A DNA stretch of 64,000 bases from Nemertoderma westbladi (lineage: Eukaryota; Xenacoelomorpha; Nemertodermatida; Nemertodermatidae). The stretch lies in NCBI GenBank assembly GCA_032718475.1, contig JAUCBJ010007822.1:124001-188000 (forward strand), given 5' to 3'. Shown here piece by piece: positions 45,836 to 57,821 of this stretch (within the stretch, counting starts at the first letter, position 1; each line of letters opens with the position of its first letter). The position numbers and the translations under genes were made by a program. Below the pieces are notes generated by a model, which did not search any database, was not told the origin of the DNA, and was given only the letters and a program-made list of their open reading frames with translations.

Positions 45836-48800
45836 CTAATACAATACAAACTAAAATATGAAACTAGATAAAATAATATAATATAAATAACAATATATTT
45901 ACAATGTTATATTCTCGCAAATAATATCCCACCAACATATATACATCTGGGCAACTCCCAACTAAAAAAAACTCCCACTACTCCTACTGACTGTTACAGT
46001 TGCTGCTGGTTGAGAAACCTCTTCATATAAGGGAATATTTGTAGTCAGCAGTAGTAGTGCTGCGAACTGAAACAAAAATTAAACTAGTTTCGGTTTCAGT
46101 TCGAATAAACATGTTCATTTCAGTTCATGTTTGAGTTCCAGTTACCAAAAGAATATTAAATTTAGTTTCAGTTCCAATAAACCTATTTTCTCGCATTACT
46201 AGTCACTATAGTCATTGGGGGTAAAAAAACAAGCGGGAAATTAAATTGTTATTTGTATATAATTATGAGTTAGTGTTTAAACGGGATCAGACTTTTCGGA
46301 ATCGGGACCGGGATTATCACTACCGGGATCCCATTTTTCGGAATCGGGATTGTTATTTTGTATTAAATTTCCTTAAAGTTGTTTGGGGTTTTCGGTAACA
46401 CTCACTTTATCTTACACTTCTAAAATATTAGTAAGATAAAGTTATATTAAAATGTATTTGCAATTGATTACTGGATGGTTTCTGACATAAAAATTCGATA
46501 TAATCAAAACATTTCCTTTCAGCTGGAACTATTTATCGGATATTAAAGAAATTTACTTCACTATTTATAGTTCGGGATCCCGGTTCAGAAATGTCGGGAT
46601 CGGGACTGGGGTTACAGTTTCAACGGGATCCCGTTCCAATAAAGTCGGGATCGGGACTGGGGTTACAGTTTCACCGGGATCCCGTTCCAATAAAGTCGGG
46701 ATCGGGACTGGGGTTACAGTTTCAACGGGATCCCGTTCCAATAAAGTAGGGATCGGGACTGGGGTTACAGTTTCAACGAGATCCCGTTCCAATAAAGTCG
46801 GGATCGGGACTGGGGTTACAGTTTCAACGGGATCCCGTTCCAATAAAGTCGGGATCGGGACTGGGGTTACAGTTTCACCGGGATCCCGTTCCAATAAAGT
46901 CGGGATCGGGACTGGGGTTACAGTTTCACCGGGATCCCGTTCCAATAAAGTCGGGATCGGGTCAGGGGTTACAGTTTCAACGGGATCCCGTTCCAATAAA
47001 GTCGGGATCGGGACTGGGGTTACAGTTTCAACGCGATCCCGTTCCAATAAAGTCGGGATCGGGACTGGGGTTACAGTTTCAACGGGATCCCGTTCCAATA
47101 AAGTCGGGATCGGGACTGGGGTTACAGTTTCACCGGGATCCCGTTCCAATAAAGTCGGGATCGGGACTGGGGTTACAGTTCCAACGGGATCCCGTTCCAA
47201 TAAAGTCGGGATCGGGACTGGGGTTACAGTTTCACCGGGATCCCGTTCCAATAGTCGGGATCGGGACTGGGGTTACAGTTTCACCGGGATCCCGTTCCAA
47301 TAAAGTCGGGATCGGGACTGGGGTTACAGTTTCACCGGGATCCCGTTCCAATAGTCGGGATCGGGACTGGGGTTACAGTTTCACCGGGATCCCGTTCCAA
47401 TAAAGTCGGGATCGGGACTGGGGTTACAGTTTCACCGGGATCCCGTTCCAATAAAGTCGGGATCGGGACTGGGGTTACAGTTTCAACGGGATCCCGTTCC
47501 AATAAAGTCGGGATCGGGACTGGGGTTACAGTTTCACCGGGATCCCGTTCCAATAAAGTCGGGATCGGGACTGGGGTTACAGTTTCACCGGGATCCCGTT
47601 CCAATAAAGTCGGGATCGGGTCAGGGGTTACAGTTTCAACGGGATCCCGTTCCAATAAAGTCGGGATCGGGACTGGGGTTACAGTTTCAACGCGATCCCG
47701 TTCCAATAAAGTCGGGATCGGGACTGGGGTTACAGTTTCAACGGGATCCCGTTCCAATAAAGTCGGGATCGGGACTGGGGTTACAGTTTCACCGGGATCC
47801 CGTTCCAATAAAGTCGGGATCGGGACTGGGGTTACAGTTCCAACGGGATCCCGTTCCAATAAAGTCGGGATCGGGACTGGGGTTACAGTTTCACCGGGAT
47901 CCCGTTCCAATAGTCGGGATCGGGACTGGGGTTACAGTTTCACCGGGATCCCGTTCCAATAAAGTCGGGATCGGGACTGGGGTTACAGTTTCACCGGGAT
48001 CCCGTTCCAATAAAGTCGGGATCGGGTCAGGGGTTACAGTTTCACCGGGATCCCGTTCCAATAAAGTCGGGATCGGGTCAGGGGTTACAGTTTCACCGGG
48101 ATCCCGTTCCAATAAAGTCGGGATCGGGTCAGGGGTTACAGTTTCACCGGGATCCCGTTCCAATAAAGTCGGGATCGGGTCAGGGGTTACAGTTTCACCG
48201 GGATCCCGTTCCAATAAAGTCGGGATCGGGTCAGGGGTTACAGTTTCACCGGGATCCCGTTCCAATAAAGTCGGGATCGGGACTGGGGTTACAGTTTCAC
48301 CGGGATCCCGTTCCAATAAAGTCGGGATCGGGACTGGGGTTACAGTGTCATCGGGATCCCGTTCCAATAAAGTCGGGATCGGGACTGGGGTTACAGTTTC
48401 ACCGGGATCCCGTTCCAATAAAGTCGGGATCGGGTCAGGGGTTACAGTTTCACCGGGATCCCGTTCCAATAAAGTCGGGATCGGGACTGGGGTTACAGTT
48501 TCAACGGGATCCCGTTTCAATAAAGTAGGGATCGGGACTGGGGTTACAGTTTCAACGGGATCCCGTTCCAATAAAGTCGGGATCGGGACTGGGGTTACAG
48601 TTTCACCGGGATCCCGTTCCAATAAAGTCGGGATCGGGACTGGGGTTACAGTTTCACCGGGATCCCGTTCCAATAAAGTCGGGATCGGGACTGGGGTTAC
48701 AGTGTCATCGGGATCCCGTTCCAATAAAGTCGGGATCGGGACTGGGGTTACAGTTTCACCAGGATCCCGCTCCAATAAAATCGGGATCGGGACTGGGGTT

Positions 48801-51800
48801 ACAGTTTCACCGGGATCCCGTTCCAATAAAGTCGGGATCGGGACTGGGGTTACAGTTTCACCGGGATCCCGTTCCAATAAAGTCGGGATCGGGACTGGGG
48901 TTACAGTTTCAACGGGATCCCGTTCCAATAAAGTAGGGATCGGGACTGGGGTTACAGTTTCAACGGGATCCCGTTCCAATAAAGTCGGGATCGGGACTGG
49001 GGTTACAGTTTCACCGGGATCCCGTTCCAATAAAGTCGGGATCGGGACTGGGGTTACAGTTTCACCGGGATCCCGTTCCAATAAAGTCGGGATCGGGACT
49101 GGGGTTACAGTTTCACCGGGATCCCGTTCCAATAAAGTCGGGATCGGGACTGGGGTTACAGTTTCAACGGGATCCCGTTCCAATAAAGTCGGGATCGGGA
49201 CTGGGGTTACAGTTTCAACGGGATCCCGTTCCAATAAAGTCGGGATCGGGACTGGGGTTACAGTTTCACCGGGATCCCGTTCCAATAAAGTCGGGATCGG
49301 GACTGGGGTTACAGTTTCAACGGGATCCCGTTCCAATAAAGTTGGGAACGGAACTGGGGTTACAGTTTCACCGGGATCCCGTTCCAATAAAGTCGGGATC
49401 GGGACTGGGGTTACAGTTTCACCGGGATCCCGTTCCAATAAAGTCGGGATCGGGACTGGGGTTACAGTTTCAACGGGATCCCGTTCCAATAAAGTCGGGA
49501 TCGGGACTGGGGTTACAGTTTCAACGGGATCCCGTTCCAATAAAGTCGGGATCGGGACTGGGGTTACAGTTTCACCGGGATCCCGTTCCAATAAAGTAGG
49601 GATCGGGACTGGGGTTACAGTTTCACCGGGATCCCGTTCCAATAGTCGGGATCGGGACTGGGGTTACAGTTTCACCGGGATCCCGTTCCAATAAAGTCGG
49701 GATCGGGACTGGGGTTACAGTTTCACCGGGATCCCGTTCCAATAGTCGGGATCGGGACTGGGGTTACAGTTTCACCGGGATCCCGTTCCAATAAAGTCGG
49801 GATCGGGACTGGGGTTACAGTTTCACCGTGATCCCGTTCCAATAGTCGGGATCGGGACTGGGGTTACAGTTTCACCGGGATCCCGTTCCAATAAAGTCGG
49901 GATCGGGACTGGGGTTACAGTTTCACCGGGATCCCGTTCCAATAATGTCGGGATCGGGACTGGGGTTACAGTTTCACCGGGATCCCGTTCCAATAAAGTC
50001 GGGATCGGGACTGGGGTTACAGTTTCACCGGGATCCCGTTCCAATAGTCGGGATCGGGACTGGGGTTACAGTTTCACCGGGATCCCGTTCCAATAAAGTC
50101 GGGATCGGGACTGGGGTTACAGTTTCACCGGGATCCCGTTCCAATAAAGTCGGGATCGGGACTGGGGTTACAGTTTCACCGGGATCCCGTTCCAATAGTC
50201 GGGATCGGGACTGGGGTTACAGTTTCACCGGGATCCCGTTCCAATAAAGTAGGGATCGGGACTGGGGTTACAGTTTCACCGGGATCCCGTTCCAATAAAG
50301 TCGGGATCGGGACTGGGGTTACAGTTTCACCGGGATCCCGTTCCAATAAAGTCGGGATCGGGACTGGGGTTACAGTTTCACCGGGATCCCGTTCCAATAA
50401 AGTCGGGATCGGGACTGGGGTTACAGTTTCACCGGGATCCCGTTCCAATAAAGTCGGGATCGGGACTGGGGTTACAGTTTCACCGGGATCCCGTTCCAAT
50501 AAAGTCGGGATCGGGACTGGGGTTACAGTTTCACCGGGATCCCGTTCCAATAAAGTCGGGATCGGGACTGGGGTTACAGTTTCACCGGGATCCCGTTCCA
50601 ATAAAGTCGGGATCGGGACTGGGGTTACAGTTTCACCGGGATCCCGTTCCAATAAAGTCGGGATCGGGACTGGGGTTACAGTTTCACCGGGATCCCGTTC
50701 CAATAAAGTCGGGATCGGGACTGGGGTTACAGTTTCACCAGGATCCCGTTCCAATAAAGTCGGGATCGGGACTGGGGTTACAGTTTCACCGGGATCCCGT
50801 TCCAATAAAGTCGGGATCGGGACTGGGGTTACAGTTTCAACGGGATCCCGTTCCAATAAAGTCGGGATCGGGACTGGGGTTACAGTTTCAACGAGATCCC
50901 GTTCCAATAAAGTCGGGATCGGGACTGGGGTTACAGTTTCAACGGGATCCCGTTCCAATAAAGTCGGGATCGGGACTGGGGTTACAGTTTTACCGGGATC
51001 CCGTTCCAATAAAGTCGGGATCGGGACTGGGGTTACAGTTTCACCGGGATCCCGTTCCAATAAAGTCGGGATCGGGACTGGGGTTACAGTTTCACCGGGA
51101 TCCCGTTCCAATAAAGTCGGGATCGGGACTGGGGTTACAGTTTCACCGGGATCCCGTTCCAATAAAGTCGGGATCGGGTCAGGGGTTACAGTTTCACCGG
51201 GATCCCGTTCCAATAAAGTCGGGATCGGGACTGGGGTTACAGTTTCACCGGGATCCCGTTCCAATAAAGTCGGGATCGGGACTGGGGTTACAGTTTCACC
51301 GGGATCCCGTTCCAATAAAGTCGGGATCGGGACTGGCGACTGGGGTTACAGTTTCACCGGGATCCCGTTCCAATAAAGTCGGGATCGGGACTGGGGTTAC
51401 AGTTTCACCGGGATCCCGTTCCAATAAAGTCGGGATCGGGACTGGGGTTACAGTTTCACCAGGATCCCGTTCCAATAAAGTCGGGATCGGGTCAGGGGTT
51501 ACAGTTTCACCGGGATCCCGTTCCAATAAAGTAGGGATCGGGACTGGGGTTACAGTTTCACCGGGATCCCGTTCCAATAAAGTCGGGATCGGGTCAGGGG
51601 TTACAGTTTCACCGGGATCCCGTTCCAATAAAGTCGGGATCGGGACTGGGGTTACAGTTTCACCGGGATCCCGTTCCAATAAAGTCGGGATCGGGACTGG
51701 GGTTACAGTTTCACCGGGATCCCGTTCCAATAAAGTCGGGATCGGGTCTGGGGTTACAGTTTCACCGGGATCCCGTTCCAATAAAGTCGGGATCGGGACT

Positions 51801-54800
51801 GGGTTTACAGTTTCAACGGGATCCCGTTCCAATAAAGTCGGGATCGGGACTGGGGTTACAGTTTCACCGGGATCCCGTTCCAATAAAGTCGGGATCGGGA
51901 CTGGGTTTACAGTTTCAACGGGATCCCGTTCCAATAAAGTCGGGATCGGGACTGGGGTTACAGTTTCACCGGGATCCCGTTCCAATAAAGTCGGGATCGG
52001 GTCAGGGTTTACAGTTTCAACGGGATCCCGTTCCAATAAAGTCGGGATCGGGACTGGGGTTACAGTTTCACCGGGATCCCGTTCCAATAAAGTCGGGATC
52101 GGGACTGGGGTTACAGTTTCACCGGGATCCCGTTCCAATAAAGTCGGGATCGGGTCAGGGGTTACAGTTTCACCGGGATCCCGTTCCAATAAAGTCGGGA
52201 TCGGGACAGGGGTTACAGTTTCAACGGGATCCCGTTCCAATAAAGTCGGGATCGGGACTGGGGTTACAGTTTCACCGGGATCCCGTTCCAATAAAGTCGG
52301 GATCGGGTCAGGGGTTACAGTTTCAACGGGATCCCGTTCCAATAGTCGGGATCGGGACTGGGTTTACAGTTTCAACGGGATCCCGTTCCAATAAAGTCGG
52401 GATCGGGACTGGGGTTACAGTTTCACCGGGATCCCGTTCCAATAAAGTCGGGATCGGGTCTGGGGTTACAGTTTCACCGGGATCCCGTTCCAATAAAGTC
52501 GGGATCGGGACTGGGGTTACAGTTTCACCGGGATCCCGTTCCAATAAAGTCGGGATCGGGACTGGGGTTACAGTTTCAACGGGATCCCGTTCCAATAAAG
52601 TCGGGAGCGGGTCAGGGGTTACAGTTTCACCGGGATCCCGTTCCAATAAAGACGGGATTGGGACTGGGGTTACAGTTTCACCGGGATCCCGTTCCAATAA
52701 AGTCGGGATCGGGACTGGGGTTACAGTTTCACCGGGATCCCGTTCCAATAAAGTCGGGATCGGGACTGGGGTTACAGTTTCACCGGGATCCCGTTCCAAT
52801 AAAGTCGGGATCGGGACTGGGGTTACAGTTTCACCGGGATCCCGTTCCAATAAAGTCGGGATCGGGACTGGGGTTACAGTTTCACCGGGATCCCGTTCCA
52901 ATAAAGTCGGGATCGGGACTGGGGTTACAGTTTCACCGGGATCCCGTTCCAATAAAGTCGGGATCGGGACTGGGGTTACAGTTTCACCGGGATCCCGTTC
53001 CAATAAAGTCGGGATCGGGACTGGGGTTACAGTTTCAACGGGATCCCGTTCCAATAAAGTCGGGAGCGGGTCAGGGGTTACAGTTTCACCGGGATCCCGT
53101 TCCAATAAAGACGGGATTGGGACTGGGGTTACAGTTTCACCGGGATCCCGTTCCAATAAAGTCGGGATCGGGACTGGGGTTACAGTTTCAACGGGATCCC
53201 GTTCCAATAAAGTCGGGATCGGGTCAGGGGTTACAGTTTCACCGGGATCCCGTTCCAATAAAGTCGGGATCGGGACTGGGGTTACAGTTTCACCGGGATC
53301 CCGTTCCAATAAAGTCGGGATCGGGACTGGGGTTACAGTTTCAACGAGATCCCGTTCCAATAAAGTCGGGATCGGGACTGGGGTTACAGTTTCAACGGGA
53401 TCCCGTTCCAATAAAGTCGGGATCGGGACTGGGGTTACAGTTTCACCGGGATCCCGTTCCAATAAAGTCGGGATCGGGACTGGGGTTACAGTTTCAACGG
53501 GATCCCGTTCCAATAAAGTCGGGATCGGGACTGGGGTTACAGTTTCAACGGGATCCCGTTCCAATAAAGTCGGGATCGGGACTGGGGTTACAGTTTCAAC
53601 GAGATCCCGTTCCAATAAAGTCGGGATCGGGACTGGGGTTACAGTTTCAACGGGATCCCGTTCCAATAAAGTCGGGATCGGGACTGGGGTTACAGTTTCA
53701 CCGGGATCCCGTTCCAATAAAGTCGGGATCGGGACTGGGGTTACAGTTTCAACGGGATCCCGTTCCAATAAAGTCGGGATCGGGACTGGGGTTACAGTTT
53801 CAACGGGATCCCGTTCCAATAAAGTCGGGATCGGGACTGGGGTTACAGTTTCAACGGGATCCCGTTCCAATAAAGACGGGATTGGGACTGGGGTTACAGT
53901 TTCACCGGGATCCCGTTCCAATAAAGTCGGGATCGGGACTGGGGTTACAGTTTCACCGGGATCCCGTTCCAATAAAGTCGGGATCGGGACTGGGGTTACA
54001 GTTTCACCGGGATCCCGTTCCAATAAAGTAGGGATCGGGTCAGGGTTTACAGTTTCAACGGGATCCCGTTCCAATAAAGTCGGGATCGGGACAGTGGTTA
54101 CAGTTTCAACGGGATCCCGTTCCAATAAAGTAGGGATCGGGTCAGGGTTTACAGTTTCAACGGGATCCCGTTCCAATAAAGTCGGGATCGGGACAGTGGT
54201 TACAGTTTCACCGGGATCCCGTTCCAATAAAGTCGGGATCGGGACTGGGGTTACAGTTTCACCGGGATCCCGTTCCAATAAAGTCGGGATCGGGACTGGG
54301 GTTACAGTTTCACCGGGATCCCGTTCCAATAAAGTCGGGATCGGGACTGGGGTTACAGTTTCACCGGGATCCCGTTCCAATAAAGTCGGGATCGGGACTG
54401 GGGTTACAGTTTCACCGGGATCCCGTTCCAATAAAGTCGGGATCGGGACTGGGGTTACAGTTTCACCGGGATCCCGTTCCAATAAAGTCGGGATCGGGTC
54501 AGGGGTTACAGTTTCACCGGGATCCCGTTCCAATAAAGTCGGGATCGGGTCAGGGGTTACAGTTTTACCGGGATCCCGTTCCAATAAAGTCGGGATCGGG
54601 ACTGGGGTTACAGTTTCACCGGGATCCCGTTCCAATAAAGTCGGGATCGGGTCAGGGGTTACAGTTTCAACGGGATCCCGTTCCAATAAAGTCGGGATCG
54701 GGACTGGGGTTACAGTTTCACCGGGATCCCGTTCCAATAAAGTCGGGATCGGGTCAGGGGTTACAGTTTCACCGGGATCCCGTTCCAATAAAGTCGGGAT

Positions 54801-57800
54801 CGGGACTGGGGTTACAGTTTCACCGGGATCCCGTTCCAATAAAGTCGGGATCGGGTCAGGGGTTACAGTTTCACCGGGATCCCGTTCCAATAAAGTCGGG
54901 ATCGGGACTGGGGTTACAGTTTCACCGGGATCCCGTTCCAATAAAGTCGGGATCGGGACTGGGGTTACAGTTTCAACGGGATCCCGTTCCAATAAAGTCG
55001 GGATCGGGACTGGGGTTACAGTTTCACCGGGATCCCGTTCCAATAAAGTCGGGATCGGGACTGGGGTTACAGTTTCACCGGGATCCCGTTCCAATAAAGT
55101 CGGGATCGGGACTGGGGTTACAGTTTCACCGGGATCCCGTTCCAATAAAGTCGGGATCGGGACTGGGGTTACAGTTTCACCGGGATCCCGTTCCAATAAA
55201 GTCGGGATCGGGACTGGGGTTACAGTTTCACCGGGATCCCGTTCCAATAGTCGGGATCGGGACTGGGGTTACAGTTTCACCGGGATCCCGTTCCAATAAA
55301 GTCGGGATCGGGACTGGGGTTACAGTTTCACCGGGATCCCGTTCCAATAAAGTCGGGATCGGGACTGGGGTTACAGTTTCACCGGGATCCCGTTCCAATA
55401 AAGTCGGGATCGGGACTGGGGTTACAGTTTCACCGGGATCCCGTTCCAATAAAGTCGGGATCGGGACTGGGGTTACAGTTTCACCGGGATCCCGTTCCAA
55501 TAAAGTCGGGATCGGGACTGGGGTTACAGTTTCACCGGGATCCCGTTCCAATAAAGTCGGGATCGGGACTGGGGTTACAGTTTCACCGGGATCCCGTTCC
55601 AATAAAGTCGGGATCGGGACTGGGGTTACAGTTTCACCGGGATCCCGTTCCAATAAAGTCGGGATCGGGACTGGGGTTACAGTTTCACCGGGATCTCGTT
55701 CCAATAAAGTCGGGATCGGGACTGGGGTTACAGTTTCACCGGGATCCCGTTCCAATAAAGTCGGGATCGGGACTGGGGTTACAGTTTCAACGGGATCCCG
55801 TTCCAATAAAGTCGGGATCGGGACTGGGGTTACAGTTTCATCGGGATCCCGTTCCAATAAAGTCGGGATCGGGACTGGGGTTACAGTTTCACCGGGATCC
55901 CGTTCCAATAAAGTCGGGATCGGGTCTGGGGTTCCAGTTTCAACGGGATCCCGTTTAAACAATAGTATACAGACACAACGTCCTGTAATATAGTCCAAAT
56001 ATTTCTACAAATCTTAATGAGATTGCATGAAATTTGAAACAGAGATAGTTTCACCTCCCGACCACTGACTGGGTGAGATAGTTTCACCTCCCGACCACTG
56101 ACTGGGTGAGATAGTTTCACCTCCCGACCACTGACTGGGTGAGATAGTTTCACCTCCCGACCACTGACTGGGTGAGCCAGCATTTTTATTTTGCTTTCAA
56201 TCTTTAGCTACAACCGTTTAAACAAAGTGTCTCCAGCGATATTACACGAGTTACACCGCAGTTATTCTTCGACCTTATAGTGATTTGTTGGTACCAATGG
56301 AAAGCTGGCCTGGCCATGCAAGGATTCCAAATATGTCGTCGTAAAATAGCTGAGATATGATCGTTCAAAAGTTGCAGGGTTTTGCACCGGCGTGAGGCTA
56401 TTTTATTTACACCATATTCTTTCGTACGTAGCTGGGCAACAATGCAATACCTCTTTAATCACACTATTTACGTAGCTATTCATACATAAACAAAATGTTC
56501 CAGAATATGGTGTTTTTATTTAATAGAATATAATAGCCTCACCCAGGTGCAAAACCATGCAACTTTCTAACACCCGTATCTCAGTTATTTTACGACGAAT
56601 TTCAGATTGTGTTACATATTTGGAATCCTTGCACGGCCGCTTTCCGTCAATATCAATAAATTACTACAAGGTTGAAGAATAACTGGAATAACTGCGGTGT
56701 AACTGGTACCGGTGGTATCGGTGGAGTGGAGACAACTTTTTCAAAAGCTTGTAGCTAAAGAATGAAAACGAAAATAAATATTCTGGCTCACCCAGTAAGG
56801 AGGAGGGAGGTAAAAGTATCTATCTCTGTTTCAAATTCAATGTAATCTCAATAAGGTTTGTAGAAAAATTGGGGGGGGGGGGGGGGGGGGGGGGCACATA
56901 GCCTTGCCGTATATGTATGGTCGGTATGGTGGTAAGAAAAAATAACGGTAGACAGAGAGATGTTAACCAGATTAACCTTCTTTCCTTTGACCCATTCGGT
57001 TGCTAGACTGCTGCTAGCTATGGCTGATCCGCACCCGAATGTCTTGAATACCGCCTCAACTATCTTCCCTGCCTCATCCACTCGGATCTGTAGCTTCATG
57101 ACGTCGCCACAAGCCGGCGCACCCACCAACCCAGTACCAACCAATGGGTTGCTTTTATCCAATGAACCAACATTTCTTGGACTCTCGTAGTGGTCCAACA
57201 CCTGCAACAACAAAAATAAACTCCCATTGCTGCCTCGTACAAATAACAGCCAATGGCCAAAGAATAATAATGGTATATATGTCAGTATGTGGTTTTTTAT
57301 AGACTTTCGGAAAGCATTTGATTCCCTCGTCGACAGAAAGATACCTGGATACTGCTCTACAAACTACCGGTATACTCTCAGTCTCAACTCAAGTCAGCAA
57401 GTAGGAAACAGCTGAACAAAGGAAAGCTACCGGTAGGCCTATTCATTCAATTTAACAAAGGCTCTTCTACAGAATAAAATTAAAATACTTGATGGTTTAA
57501 AACTTTGAACTTTCAAAGGTCCCGAATCTCCGTTGCCTTCTTCAAGATGACCGTTTGCGTAGGCAGTACTGGCAGACTGGGGGGTTGGGTAGGCCTACGA
57601 TAAAATATACCGGTAGGCCTAATAGAAATAGATCAACTGCAGAACTGTAACATAATACTGTAATATACTGATATACCAGTACCGGTAAAGCAGAAGGCCT
57701 ATACCAGTATACCTGATCAGCTGATATCGGTAATCCAACCAACCTTTTCATGGTATCCTTGGCGAGGTATTCGGTTTAAGGAAATCGCCCGCTTCCCGAT

Positions 57801-57821
57801 TAACCTTCTCACAGGGATCAT
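45680..57821 (-). CDS. ISCU: Iron-sulfur cluster assembly scaffold ISCU, three exons
   Basis: Coding exons 57821-57744 (26 codons), 57201-56977 (75 codons) and 45835-45680 (51 codons plus stop) join in phase 0 to a 152-residue protein; vertebrate ISCU has about 167. Both introns are GT-AG. Exon 1 gives an Arg-rich, acid-poor mitochondrial presequence ending GYHEK. Exon 2 starts VLDHYESPRNVGS and carries GAPACGDVMKLQI (Cys and Asp ligands) and FKTFGCGSAIASSS (second Cys). Exon 3 has the chaperone-binding LPPVK and LHCSMLAED (third Cys). All scaffold ligands are present. ISCU receives sulfur from NFS1 and iron in the mitochondrial matrix to build [2Fe-2S] clusters, then hands them on via HSC20 and mtHSP70. 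Intron 2 is 11.1 kb and mostly a minisatellite. Confidence 0.93.
45836..46570. other. ISCU intron 2, 3' part outside the array
   Basis: AT-rich intron sequence. Around 46080-46190 it carries AGTTTCAGTTCCAATAAAC-type degenerate repeats, and around 46280-46350 it carries CGGGATCAG, GGAATCGGGACCGGG and CCGGGATCCC motifs. These resemble parts of the 51-bp unit and may be its eroded or ancestral copies. Confidence 0.6.
46570..55955. repeat. Giant 51-bp GC-rich minisatellite in ISCU intron 2 (about 184 units)
   Basis: Units of 51 bp: GGGATCGGGACTGGGGTTAC, then AGTTTCACCGGGATCCCGTT, then CCAATAAAGTC. Diagnostic variants are CACCGGG/CAACGGG, GGGACTGGGG/GGGTCAGGGG and GTCGGG/GTAGGG. At least ten units lack two bases (CCAATAGTC), are 49 bp long and shift the frame (near 47250, 47352, 47910, 49642, 49742, 49843, 50045, 50196, 52343 and 55247). 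Block duplications are visible: about 46.6-47.25 kb recurs 659 bp on (13 units minus 4 bases), and an AGCGGG/GACGGGATTG variant pair at 52602 recurs 459 bp (9 units) on. Long ORFs on both strands follow from 51 being a multiple of 3 and are not genes; the array lies between two verified ISCU exons. Confidence 0.97.
55998..56870. mobile_element. Hairpin TIR element in ISCU intron 2
   Basis: Nearly the whole 873 bp is an imperfect palindrome. Arms begin ATTTCTACAAA(T/C)CTTA and share AAACAGAGATAG, GGGTGAGCCAG, TTTAGCTACAA, GGATTCCAAATATG, CGTCGTAAAATA and GGTGCAAAACC-type stretches, meeting near 56440. The left arm contains a 33-bp sequence expanded to four tandem copies that is single and diverged in the right arm. 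No ORF. It is probably a foldback MITE; no clear target duplication was found. Confidence 0.78.
56043..56174. repeat. 33-bp tandem repeat, four copies
   Basis: Four identical 33-bp units, AGATAGTTTCACCTCCCGAC plus CACTGACTGGGTG, inside the left arm of the hairpin element. The identity indicates recent expansion. Confidence 0.96.
56871..56894. repeat. Poly-G tract, 24 bases
   Basis: An uninterrupted run of 24 G between the hairpin element and ISCU exon 2, 82 bp inside intron 2 from the donor site; it reads as poly-C in the ISCU pre-mRNA. The length may be imprecise in the assembly. Confidence 0.85.
56977..57201 (-). CDS. ISCU: ISCU exon 2 (core scaffold domain)
   Basis: 75 codons between a TTGTTGTTGCAG acceptor and a GTTAAT donor. 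It holds two of the three cluster-ligand cysteines and the aspartate of the CGD motif, and ends EWVKGKK. Confidence 0.95.
57285..57345 (+). mobile_element. RT fragment of an RTE-like LINE in ISCU intron 1
   Basis: About 20 codons on the plus strand read FFIDFRKAFDSLVDRK, the second RT block of RTE-like elements (compare FVDFKKAFDSIHSGK in copy E). Nothing recognisable continues on either side, so this is a small relic. Confidence 0.6.
57744..57821 (-). CDS. ISCU: ISCU exon 1 (mitochondrial targeting peptide)
   Basis: 26 codons from ATG 57821 to AAG, followed by a GTTGG donor. The peptide MIPVRRLIGKRAISLNRIPR is a classical amphipathic presequence. It ends with YHEK, which joins perfectly to VLDHY of exon 2, as in other ISCU proteins. 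Confidence 0.9.

Noticed and set aside
46565-55998. Very long ORFs (up to 974 codons) of ERDPGETVTPVPIPTLL repeats and plus-strand equivalents
   Set aside because: The array is non-coding intron between proven ISCU exons; both strands and several frames are open because the unit is 51 bp.
56848-57213. ISCU as a 121-codon single-exon gene
   Set aside because: The frame reads through a GT donor at 56976 into intron; the correct C-terminus is the exon at 45680-45835 and the correct N-terminus is at 57744-57821.
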